Below are positions 25,767 to 33,627 of a stretch of DNA of 64,000 nucleotides, one piece after another (position 1 is the first letter of the stretch; each line of letters begins with the position of its first letter). The position numbers and the translations under genes were made by a program. This DNA comes from an uncultured Clostridia bacterium (GTDB lineage Bacteria > Bacillota > Clostridia > UBA1381), in assembly GCA_934489015.1 (NCBI GenBank), contig CAKSSN010000001.1:186001-250000 (forward strand), written 5' to 3'. The notes under the pieces were generated by a model, which worked only from the letters and a program-made list of their open reading frames with translations, did not search any database and was not told where the DNA came from.

Positions 25767-26816
25767 ATGATGAGAAAATATTTTTTGAGGGCAAATACGT
25801 CGTCGGGGTGCGTCAGCTTTTTCGGAGATAATTTAAAGGATATGAAAATAATAGCTGTCGGCGGCAAATCGAAAAAGGCTAAAAGCAGGCTTCTTGAAGC
25901 GGCAGCGGCGGAGCTTGAGGGGAATGGATTTGAGTGTGAAGCGGCGGTATCTCCGTTTAATATCGGGTTTTATGACGCTGTTTTGTCGCGCGGCGCCGCT
26001 CTTGCGGTGGTTGATAACGGTTTTCTTTACGAAAACGTGGAATTTAATACCGATGATGTACTTAATATGGATAAGGCAGATGAGGAATATGCGGCGGAGC
26101 TTTTAAAAAAGCGTGATAATGCATTAAATAATTTATACGGCGAATATGAAAAGGCTAAAAAAATTCATGATGAATGGGAAAGCATTTATATATCAAATAT
26201 GGATTTTGAAAGGCTTAATTCCTTTGCGGAGAGTACGATAGAAAGGCTTATACAAAAGGAAAGCCAAAATGGAAAAAAGGCGCAGTATGAAAGATTTTTC
26301 GGCGCTTCAACGCCGGATGGGTCTGTTAATTATATTGATAATCTGACGGAGGGGCTGGAGAGAAGATATTTTATAAAGGGAAGACCCGGAACGGGAAAAT
26401 CCACATTTTTAAAGCGTCTTGCAAAAGCGGCGCAGGAGCGGGGCTATGACGCGGAAATTTACTATTGCAGCTTTGACAGAAACAGTCTTGACATGGTGCT
26501 TTTGCCGGAGCTTAAATTCTGCGTTTTCGATTCTACAGCGCCGCACGAACTTTTCCCAAGCAGGAGCGGCGACAGTATACTCGACTTTTATAATGAAAGC
26601 GGACTTGTCGGAACGGATGAAAAATACGGGCTGCGCCTTGATGATATAAAGAGCCGCTATAATTTCCGTGTCGGTGAGGGCAGGTCAAATCTGCGCCTTG
26701 CGTGCGGCTATGAAGAGGAAGCGGAATATTATTATATGAAAGCAGCGGATGAAAATGCTCTTTTAGATATGGGAAGAGCGCTTGCGGAGAAAATAAAAAA
26801 ATCGGTGCGGCAATAA
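25767..26816 (+). CDS. PRK06851-like P-loop ATPase, function unknown
   Basis: A 349-residue protein resembling the PRK06851 family of clostridial and bacillar proteins with two nucleotide-binding halves. The C-terminal half has Walker A GRPGTGKS (205-212) followed by EIYYCSFDRNSLDMVLLPEL and FDSTAPHELFP, which are family hallmarks. The N-terminal half has lost a normal P-loop (VGGKSKKAKS, 31-40), so only one ATP site looks competent. A helical linker (about 105-170) joins them. GGGAGG precedes ATG 25767. Its role is not known; no operon partner is seen. Confidence 0.75.
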   Translation: MMRKYFLRANTSSGCVSFFGDNLKDMKIIAVGGKSKKAKSRLLEAAAAELEGNGFECEAAVSPFNIGFYDAVLSRGAALAVVDNGFLYENVEFNTDDVLNMDKADEEYAAELLKKRDNALNNLYGEYEKAKKIHDEWESIYISNMDFERLNSFAESTIERLIQKESQNGKKAQYERFFGASTPDGSVNYIDNLTEGLERRYFIKGRPGTGKSTFLKRLAKAAQERGYDAEIYYCSFDRNSLDMVLLPELKFCVFDSTAPHELFPSRSGDSILDFYNESGLVGTDEKYGLRLDDIKSRYNFRVGEGRSNLRLACGYEEEAEYYYMKAADENALLDMGRALAEKIKKSVRQ

Positions 26817-27004
26817 TCAATTATTTGTTATTAAAATATATAATATGCTAATTAAATGTACTGCTTCAAGGATTTCTGTGAGAAAGGGGAGCAAAACAGC
26901 CGGAAAAATGTGATTTTTGCGATTGGCATTACCGAAATTACATCTTATAAAAAGAAATAATACTATTATTGACAGTATTTTTGAAAATTAAATCCGAGCT
27001 AAAC

Positions 27005-27044
27005 AATGGCAAAGCGTAAATCGGCGCTTTGCCATTGCTTTTTT
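27005..27044 (+). terminator. Rho-independent terminator between the ATPase gene and tRNA-Ser
   Basis: AATGGCAAAGCG (27005-27016) and CGCTTTGCCATT (27025-27036) form a 12-bp stem with an 8-nt loop, followed by GCTTTTTT on the plus strand. It probably ends the ATPase transcript and may also stop the convergent tRNA transcript, although the minus-strand T run is weak. The 190 bases between the ATPase stop and this hairpin hold nothing I can support. Confidence 0.85.
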
Positions 27045-27105
27045 ATCCGTCAGCAAAAATTACAAAAGAAAAACACCACAGCCGTTACAGACTATGGCGC
27101 GTTTA

Positions 27106-27193
27106 TGGAGGAGAGAGTGGGATTCGAACCCACGGACGCTTACACGTCACCGGTTTTCAAGACCGGCTCTTTCAACCGCTCAGACATCTCTCC
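27106..27193 (-). tRNA. tRNA-Ser (anticodon TGA)
   Basis: On the minus strand the sequence folds as a class II tRNA: acceptor GGAGAGA/TCTCTCC, D arm with GAGCGGTTGAAAGAG, anticodon stem CCGGT/ACCGG with loop CTTGAAA (anticodon TGA), a variable arm GACGTGTAAGCGTC, T arm with GGGTTCGAATCCC and an encoded CCA (complement of 27106-27108). Serine identity agrees with the long variable arm. The discriminator base reads as U rather than the G usual in bacterial tRNA-Ser. Confidence 0.95.
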
Positions 27194-27208
27194 GAAGCTG
27201 ACTTGATT

Positions 27209-27237
27209 ATTATAGCACATAAATTTTAATTTGTCAA
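27209..27237 (-). promoter_or_regulatory. Promoter of tRNA-Ser
   Basis: Minus strand TTGACA (complement of 27232-27237), 17-bp spacer and TATAAT (complement of 27209-27214), about 15 bp before the tRNA 5' end. The strong consensus fits a stable RNA gene. The rest of 27238-27467 is AT-rich with nothing else recognisable. Confidence 0.9.
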
Positions 27238-27467
27238 CCCCTTTTTTGAAAAAAATTCTGAAAATCCGAAAAAATTTTTAAAAGTTAATTCGCGAAGTAG
27301 GTTTACGGTTAATTTTTCATGGGTGCTTTACTTTGCAATTCTTACGAAAAAATTTAAAAAAAGAAAATAAGCCATGCAAACTACCGATAAAGACTGATGT
27401 TTCTTGTTTTCGGGCGAAAGAGAGCTTTTATTTCCTTTGTGTAAATTTTGCGTGCAAAATAAGCCAA

Positions 27468-27496
27468 TTGACATTACGGCGGAATAATGGTATTAT
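27468..27496 (+). promoter_or_regulatory. Promoter of the AraC-family regulator
   Basis: TTGACA (27468-27473), 17-bp spacer, TATTAT (27491-27496), about 40 bp before the ATG at 27536. It starts the carbohydrate locus. Confidence 0.75.
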
Positions 27497-27535
27497 AATA
27501 TAAGTAAAGCATTTACGTTATAAGGAACAGCTATT

Positions 27536-29425
27536 ATGAAAATAAATCGTATATCAAAACAAAATTCCGGAATTATGCTTCATTATTTTAAGCTTTATAC
27601 GGTATTTATTCTGGCGGTGCTGGCGGCTCTTGTACTTTTGCAGTGCCTTTACATATCGCCGAAATACATGAAAAGTTTGAGAAGCACGGCGGAAAACAGC
27701 TTTGACAATTTAATAGATAACACAGAGGATTATTTTTCGGCGCTTGAGGAAACCGCGTATTACATAGCAAACAGCCCGGAAATTTCGAGAAACCCGTTTC
27801 AAAGCGGAGCACAGATGTCGGAGAGTATAGAGCATTTGAAAAACCGCGTTGTCGAATCGCCGATATTGAGCGAAATAATTGTTTATTACGGCAGTGAATA
27901 TCCGTTTTTATCATCTGCCGGAGTAACGTCACACGAATATATGCACGGATACAGCAGCTCGGTCAGCGGCTGGGAGGATTTTTACAGCGCCATAGAGTCG
28001 GACGAGTCTGCGGCATATTATGTCACGGGCAGCGATTCGGACGAAGCGGGCAGGCGCCTTGCGGCAATTTACCGCGTCTGCCCTCTTAACAATCCCGATG
28101 CGCAGATGAGAATTATCTGCATAGTACCCGACCTTAATGTCAAATCGCGCATGAAAAATCTTTATGACGCGCAAAACGGTCAGATTTTAATTTTAAAAAA
28201 TAATGACATATGGATAAATACCGCCTCCGACGGAAAAATAAGTGACAGCGAGCTTTCGCTTGTTGACGGCTTTTACAATCGGCGCGGACGGCTTGTTGTA
28301 GTTAAAACCGCCGCAAACACGGGATTTAAATATATCCTGTGCTACGAGGGAAACAGCATAATGACTCAATATATGGGCTTTCAGACGGTTATAATTTTAT
28401 TTATTCTTGCGTTCGGTGCGATAGGTCTTTTTATGGCGTTTAAATTTTCGGCAATAAATTATAAAATGATAAAGAAAATCTGCAATCCGCTGATAGAGGC
28501 AGGGCACGAAAAAAGTGCGGAGAATTTATATGATTTTGAAAAGCTGATAAGCGAAGCCGTAAACGAAAACAAAAGAATGAGTATGCTACTCAATTTTCAG
28601 GAGCCGTTTATTAAAAGGCAGCTTCTTCTTGCTCTTCTCAGTGGAAAGTATTCCGATCGGGAGCAGCTTGGAAACATCTGCCGCAATATCGGATTTAACT
28701 TTTCCGGTGAGGCTTTCGGAGTCTGCGTGCTTTCGCCGCAGGATAAAAACGAATTTGATGAGGTTGTATACGAGGCTGTGTCGGATTATCTTGAAAAAAA
28801 CAACCTGGGATATGCGATAGAGCCGGTGAGCGATAATAATATAGTAATTCTGCTTAAATTTGCATCAATGGAAAACGCTCACGAAATACAGGAGCTTATC
28901 ATTTCACATATAAGGGAGGAGCTGAAAAATAATTTCGGAATTGAGGTCTGTACCTATTCGGGCGGCATATGCGCCGATGTGTCGGATATAAGCGAGGCAT
29001 ATATCCGCGCAGGTATGCAGTCGAGCCGCCGTACAGACAAGCTCAGCCGTCAGACGACAGCTATGAATGAAACTGAGAATAAAAATTATCTTTTAATTAT
29101 GGAATATATCCGTGAAAATTATTCCGACGCAAATCTGAGCCTTAAAAGCATTGCCGATAAGGTGGATAAATCAATATATTATGTAAGCCGCATTATAAAA
29201 TCAAATCTGGGTTATACGTTCAGCGAGTATGTTTCGGGACTGAGGCTTGAAAAGGCGAAGCGGCTTTTGGAGGAAACGGATTTTACCATTAATGAAATTA
29301 CGGAAAAAATAGGGTATCTTGATGTTGCAAGCTTTAACAAAAAGTTTAAAAACACAGTCGGCTGCACGCCGGGCACGTATCGCAAAAGATACGCCGAAAC
29401 GGCCGAAATTAAAGCAAAACAGTGA
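27536..29425 (+). CDS. Membrane-bound AraC-family transcriptional regulator with extracellular sensor
   Basis: A 629-residue protein. A first membrane helix lies at about residues 17-38 and a second at about 283-305, leaving an extracellular Cache-like sensor of about 240 residues. The cytoplasmic part ends in an AraC-type double helix-turn-helix (about 525-625: SIADKVDKSIYYVSRII..., then DVASFNKKFKNTVGCTPGTYRK). This architecture is common in Bacillota beside LplABC-type sugar importers, where it acts like a fused sensor-activator. It most likely senses a saccharide outside the cell and activates the genes from 29589 to 45090 (inference). A perfect 14-bp inverted repeat follows its stop. Confidence 0.9.
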   Translation: MKINRISKQNSGIMLHYFKLYTVFILAVLAALVLLQCLYISPKYMKSLRSTAENSFDNLIDNTEDYFSALEETAYYIANSPEISRNPFQSGAQMSESIEHLKNRVVESPILSEIIVYYGSEYPFLSSAGVTSHEYMHGYSSSVSGWEDFYSAIESDESAAYYVTGSDSDEAGRRLAAIYRVCPLNNPDAQMRIICIVPDLNVKSRMKNLYDAQNGQILILKNNDIWINTASDGKISDSELSLVDGFYNRRGRLVVVKTAANTGFKYILCYEGNSIMTQYMGFQTVIILFILAFGAIGLFMAFKFSAINYKMIKKICNPLIEAGHEKSAENLYDFEKLISEAVNENKRMSMLLNFQEPFIKRQLLLALLSGKYSDREQLGNICRNIGFNFSGEAFGVCVLSPQDKNEFDEVVYEAVSDYLEKNNLGYAIEPVSDNNIVILLKFASMENAHEIQELIISHIREELKNNFGIEVCTYSGGICADVSDISEAYIRAGMQSSRRTDKLSRQTTAMNETENKNYLLIMEYIRENYSDANLSLKSIADKVDKSIYYVSRIIKSNLGYTFSEYVSGLRLEKAKRLLEETDFTINEITEKIGYLDVASFNKKFKNTVGCTPGTYRKRYAETAEIKAKQ

Positions 29426-29432
29426 ATTTTGG

Positions 29433-29464
29433 ATATGGGAAATTTGCATACAAATTTCCCATAT
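29433..29464 (+). terminator. Perfect inverted repeat after the regulator gene (terminator or operator)
   Basis: ATATGGGAAATTTG (29433-29446) and CAAATTTCCCATAT (29451-29464) form 14 perfect pairs around a 4-nt loop. The following bases, TTACATTTTG, are only weakly T-rich, so it may end the regulator transcript partly or act as a DNA operator. About 75 bases further on, AAAGC...GCAGGC pairs with GCCTGC...GCTTT (29527-29567), followed by TCATTTT, which may be an attenuator before the next gene. Confidence 0.5.
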
Positions 29465-29588
29465 TTACATTTTGAATATATGCTGATAAAATTATATCAG
29501 ACGGCAGCCGCAGCGGCAGTCGTGTAAAAGCAAGGCAGGCTTTTTACATGACTAATGCCTGCGGCTTTTCATTTTAGAAGGGGTGCTT

Positions 29589-31724
29589 ATGAAAAAGATA
29601 AAAATTATTTTTGTATTGACTGCTGTTATGTCTGCGTTCGCCTCGTTTGGTGTGCGGGCGGAGGAGCTTGGCGCGGTTTGCGCTTTTTCGGGTGCGGACG
29701 GAGTGCGCGTGTGCGGAAGCGCGGAGTCAGGCGATAGTGTAACAGTGATGCTGTTTCCGTCGGAGCTTAATACGGCGGAATATAACACGTCGGAAAAGCT
29801 GCCGCTGTTTAAGGCAAGCTATATCGGGCAGACAACCGCCGACGGCTCCGGCAGCTTTGATTTTTCGATAAAAAAAGAGAATATTCCGAAAAACCAAAAA
29901 ACAAGCGTTTATGTTTCATCGGGAGGAAAGGCCAGAAAAATGATACTTGCCGACGTTGAAAATTCGGATGTTATAAATGCCGCAGAGCTCGGAGCGGATA
30001 ATACCGGAGAGCTTGACAGCACGGTTGTTATGAATGCTCTTCACTCTCTCGGCAAGCGCGTTTATTATCCCGACGGAACATATTTGTTCGGCGGCGAAAC
30101 GCTTGATTTGTCGGGAGGAATAGAGCTTTCGCGCGGGGCTGTTATAAGAAATAAAATTTCGCCCGTGCCGATAATTAATTTTGACGAAAATGGCAATTTG
30201 ATAGGTCTTATGCAAAATCATCTTGAAGAGAGCTACTCGGCGGGAAAGAAAATAACGAGCGGCACTCTTGTAAGTCCGCCGCTTTTTGAGGGCGAATATA
30301 AAACAAGAGTTGATTTTCTCCCGTTTTGGTATAATGATTTCGGGCTTGAAAGCAAGCGCGCGGCTGCCGGCGGCGGAAAGACTTGGTATGACTGGAGCTG
30401 GAATTTCCACTCACGCGTAAGTGATGATAAATCCGTAGCTTATGATCCGGAGCGCCAAAGCCTTCTCGGCTTTTATCGCGGAGATGATCCTGTTGTACTT
30501 GACTGGCAGTGTTATTGGCTGAGGTCTTATGCAGCGGCAGGAGCTATTCTTTACTCGGCAAACAGGGACGCGGCTATAAATGACGGCTGGGAAAACGAAG
30601 CAAACGTTCATCACTGGCTCTATGAGCTTTTTGAAAACACGCCGAACTTTAAAAGCTTTCCTTATGTTCTTACCTTTAATGCCGCTTATCCGTCAACGGA
30701 TATTTCATCTGAGGACAGATTAAAGCTTCAGACGACAGTCCGCAGCGTGTGGGGCGAAACGATAGACGGAATTTATGCAAAATACAATCATCCATACTGC
30801 GTAAAGAGGGACGGTAAGCGTTATGCGGCAATTTACATTCATGAAGAAAACGCCGTAGTCGGTACGTTTGACGGCTATTACGGAAGTGATGTCAGCGAAA
30901 CGGTGAAGCTTTACAATGATATAGCCGACAGGTTTATTTCGCTCGGCTATGACGGAGCGGCAATTTTCGTAAGAAACAATATGACTAAGGATGATTGCAT
31001 AAAAGCGGCTCTTGAAGGCAGCGATAAGGTTTTGCGCTTTGACGTCGAATATTCGCCGAAGGGCATTGATACGAAAAACGAAACCGCGACGTATGGGGAG
31101 CTTGTAGATAGCTTTACATTTTCATCCGATAAGGACGTTATCCCGAACGTGTTTACGTCGAGGTATACCCATGATCCTCACCCGGCAGCGTGGAAAACGG
31201 CAGGTCACACTCCGGTGCTGTTTAACAGGCTTCTCGACAATACGATAAAGAAGCTCTATGAAAACGGTCAGGAAAAAATTATAACCTGCTATAATGTTTC
31301 CGAATGGGCAGAGGGCGGACCCGGACTTATTCCGAATGTCGGCAGCGGCTTTGGTTATTTGCAGGCGGTAAAAAACGCGGTTGTTATTGCGGATGGGAAA
31401 AGCTATTTGAATATGGCTCTTGAAAGAGCGGACGGAGGGCTTGTGAGCTCGGCGAAGAATTTGAGCGGCTGCAGCGTTACGGCACGCTGTACGGTTAATT
31501 CGGATTTGTCGCAAAGCGCATATCTTGCGGCGGCGGTTTACAGCGGCGGCAGGCTCAAAAACCTCAAAACTCAAAAAGCTGTGCTTCAAGGCGGCGTACA
31601 GTCGGAATATCTGTTTGATTTTTCCGAAAATGAGCTTTCGGGCGCAGATGATATAAAGCTTATGCTTTTATCGTCGCTTGACAGTCCGAAGCCCGCTGCG
31701 GCAAATATATCATTATCACAATAA
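29589..31724 (+). CDS. Secreted GH99/WbsX-like candidate glycoside hydrolase with pectate-lyase-like N-terminal module (paralogue A)
   Basis: A 711-residue protein with a signal peptide ending near VRAEE. An Ig-like segment (about 25-125) is followed by a short Pectate_lyase_3-like start (AAELGADNTGELDST... KRVYYPDGTYLFGG, about 130-190) that lacks the beta-helix coils. A barrel-like domain (about 240-600) follows, with FWYNDFGLES, VVLDWQCYWLRSY, YIHEENA and SEWAEGGPGLIPN. The last motif resembles the NEWxEG..LEP motif of WbsX/GH99-like proteins. A small beta-rich domain ends the protein. ATG 29589 follows AAGGGG. A paralogue lies at 37239. Enzyme activity and substrate are unproven. Confidence 0.7.
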   Translation: MKKIKIIFVLTAVMSAFASFGVRAEELGAVCAFSGADGVRVCGSAESGDSVTVMLFPSELNTAEYNTSEKLPLFKASYIGQTTADGSGSFDFSIKKENIPKNQKTSVYVSSGGKARKMILADVENSDVINAAELGADNTGELDSTVVMNALHSLGKRVYYPDGTYLFGGETLDLSGGIELSRGAVIRNKISPVPIINFDENGNLIGLMQNHLEESYSAGKKITSGTLVSPPLFEGEYKTRVDFLPFWYNDFGLESKRAAAGGGKTWYDWSWNFHSRVSDDKSVAYDPERQSLLGFYRGDDPVVLDWQCYWLRSYAAAGAILYSANRDAAINDGWENEANVHHWLYELFENTPNFKSFPYVLTFNAAYPSTDISSEDRLKLQTTVRSVWGETIDGIYAKYNHPYCVKRDGKRYAAIYIHEENAVVGTFDGYYGSDVSETVKLYNDIADRFISLGYDGAAIFVRNNMTKDDCIKAALEGSDKVLRFDVEYSPKGIDTKNETATYGELVDSFTFSSDKDVIPNVFTSRYTHDPHPAAWKTAGHTPVLFNRLLDNTIKKLYENGQEKIITCYNVSEWAEGGPGLIPNVGSGFGYLQAVKNAVVIADGKSYLNMALERADGGLVSSAKNLSGCSVTARCTVNSDLSQSAYLAAAVYSGGRLKNLKTQKAVLQGGVQSEYLFDFSENELSGADDIKLMLLSSLDSPKPAAANISLSQ

Positions 31725-31740
31725 AAAGGAGCTTGAATTT

Positions 31741-32694
31741 ATGAAAACAACAAAAGCGGCCGCAAGGCCTGCCGGCATCAAAAAGAATGAAAACAGGATA
31801 TTAAAGGAGCTCAGAAAAAATAATCAGCTTTATCTTATGATACTTCCTGCTGTAGTGCTTGTGTTTGTATTTAAATATATACCGATGTACGGCGTTCAGA
31901 TTGCGTTTAAGGAATTTAACGCAAGAGCGGGAATTTGGGGAAGCCCGTGGGTGGGAATGGCGCACATAAATAAATTTTTGCAGTCGCCGTATTGCCTGCG
32001 GCTTATATGGAACACGTTTGCGATTAATCTTTATTCGCTTTTGTGGAGCTTCCCGGTACCTGTTATAATTGCGATAATTTTAAATGAGATAACATCAAAG
32101 CATTACAAGAAAACAGTGCAGACGGTTATATGCATACCGCATTTTATTTCCACCGTTGTTATGGTCGGAATTATATTCCTCTTCACAAACGAAAGCAAGG
32201 GTATAATCAATAATATGCTCGCGTTTATAGGGCTTGACCGCATACCGTTTATGGCAAAGGAAAAATGGTTCCGTACAATATATATAGGCTCGGGAATATG
32301 GCAAAACGCCGGATGGAATTCGATTATATATATCGCTGCGCTCAGCGGAGTTGACACGCAGATGCATGAGGCGGCAATAATTGACGGCGCCGGCAGACTA
32401 AAGCGCATATGGTATATAAATCTTCCGACAATAATGCCGACTATTATAATTATGCTGCTTATGAGCATGGGAAGCCTTTTAAATGTTGGCTTTGAGAAAA
32501 TTTATCTTATGCAGCTGCCGCTTAACCTTGATATTTCTGAGGTTATTTCGACTTATACATATAAAATTGCATTTGAGGGCGGAAGCTTCAGCTACGGTAC
32601 TGCAATAGGTCTTTTCCTTAATGTAATAAACCTTGTGCTGCTTGCGAGCTTTAACAGAATTTCTAAAAAGGTGGGAGAGGTATCGTTATGGTAA
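31741..32694 (+). CDS. ABC sugar transporter permease, LplB/YteP type
   Basis: A 317-residue permease with six predicted membrane helices. The EAA loop reads EAAIIDGAGRLKRIWYINLP near residue 205, the site that contacts the ATPase. The N-terminal KNNQLYLMILPAVVLVFVFKY and GVQIAFKEF are typical of the LplB subfamily, which imports oligosaccharides such as rhamnogalacturonan or other plant-glycan fragments. AAAAGGAG precedes the ATG. No ATPase gene is in the cluster; these systems usually share an MsmX-type ATPase encoded elsewhere. Confidence 0.94.
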   Translation: MKTTKAAARPAGIKKNENRILKELRKNNQLYLMILPAVVLVFVFKYIPMYGVQIAFKEFNARAGIWGSPWVGMAHINKFLQSPYCLRLIWNTFAINLYSLLWSFPVPVIIAIILNEITSKHYKKTVQTVICIPHFISTVVMVGIIFLFTNESKGIINNMLAFIGLDRIPFMAKEKWFRTIYIGSGIWQNAGWNSIIYIAALSGVDTQMHEAAIIDGAGRLKRIWYINLPTIMPTIIIMLLMSMGSLLNVGFEKIYLMQLPLNLDISEVISTYTYKIAFEGGSFSYGTAIGLFLNVINLVLLASFNRISKKVGEVSLW

Positions 32695-33581
32695 ACGGAA
32701 AAAAGGATTTGGTTTTTGACTGGACTGTAAACATACTTTCGTTTCTTATTATGGCTTCAATGCTCTTTGTGCTGATTTTTATTGTCTGCGCTTCAATGAG
32801 CGATCCGAAGCTTGTTGCAATGGGAAAGGTGTTTTTATGGCCTAAGGGTCTGAATTTTGACGCATACAAGAGCCTGCTTGCACAGAGCGACATATGGATA
32901 GGGTATAAAAACTCTTTGATTTATACTTTGGTCGGAACGGCGATTAACATTGTTCTTACCATGCTTACCGCATATCCGCTTGCGCGCCGCGATTTCGGAG
33001 GGAAATGGATTATAACAATATTTTTTATGATAACAATGTATTTTTCCGGCGGCATGGTTCCGGCATTTTTGCAGATTAAGTCAATGGGACTTTACGACAC
33101 CATGTGGGCGCTTATTCTTCCGGGTGCGCTTTCGGTTTATAACACGATTATATGCAGAACGTATATACAAACGAGTATACCGTATGAAATACAGGAGTCG
33201 GCAAAGATTGACGGGTGCAGCGATTTCGGCGTATTTCTGAAAATTGTTTTTCCGCTTTCGGGTCCTATTCTTGCGGTTTTGGTTATGTATTTTGCGCTCG
33301 GCCACTGGAACAATTATTTCAGCGCGCTTATTTATATGAGCAGCAGGGAAAAATATCCGCTTCAGCTGTTTTTGAATGAAATTCTCGTTCAGAGTCAGCA
33401 GACAAGCATTAATAATATGATGAGCAATGAGGAATTAATACAGGCGCAGCGGCAGGCAGACAAGGCGGAGCTTTTGAAATATGCGCTTGTTATTGTGGCA
33501 TCGCTGCCGTTTATGATGATTTATCCGCTCTTGCAGAAATATTTCGTAAAGGGAATAATGGTCGGAGCGATAAAGGGATAA
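32688..33581 (+). CDS. ABC sugar transporter permease, LplC/YtcP type
   Basis: A 297-residue permease with six membrane helices. The EAA loop is QESAKIDGCSDFGVFLKIVFPL near residue 170, and GGMVPAFLQIKSMGLYDTMWALI and LPFMMIYPLLQKYFVKGIMVGAIKG are subfamily signatures. The ATG lies inside the 3' end of the partner permease gene (ATGGTAA), so the two subunits are coupled and likely form a heterodimer. Confidence 0.94.
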   Translation: MVNGKKDLVFDWTVNILSFLIMASMLFVLIFIVCASMSDPKLVAMGKVFLWPKGLNFDAYKSLLAQSDIWIGYKNSLIYTLVGTAINIVLTMLTAYPLARRDFGGKWIITIFFMITMYFSGGMVPAFLQIKSMGLYDTMWALILPGALSVYNTIICRTYIQTSIPYEIQESAKIDGCSDFGVFLKIVFPLSGPILAVLVMYFALGHWNNYFSALIYMSSREKYPLQLFLNEILVQSQQTSINNMMSNEELIQAQRQADKAELLKYALVIVASLPFMMIYPLLQKYFVKGIMVGAIKG

Positions 33582-33627
33582 AAAATAAAGCGGAATATCC
33601 GTAAAAAAGAAAGAGGGATTAGAGAAA

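Noticed and set aside
27006..27229. Plus-strand open frames reading like VGFEPTDAYTSP
   Set aside because: They run across tRNA-Ser on the opposite strand; the GFEPT-like peptide is the well-known false ORF from tRNA-Ser T-arm sequence.
29979..30160. Full pectate lyase or GH28 enzyme in the 29589 and 37239 proteins
   Set aside because: Only the first strands of the Pectate_lyase_3 fold are present; the beta-helix coils and catalytic residues of those families are missing.
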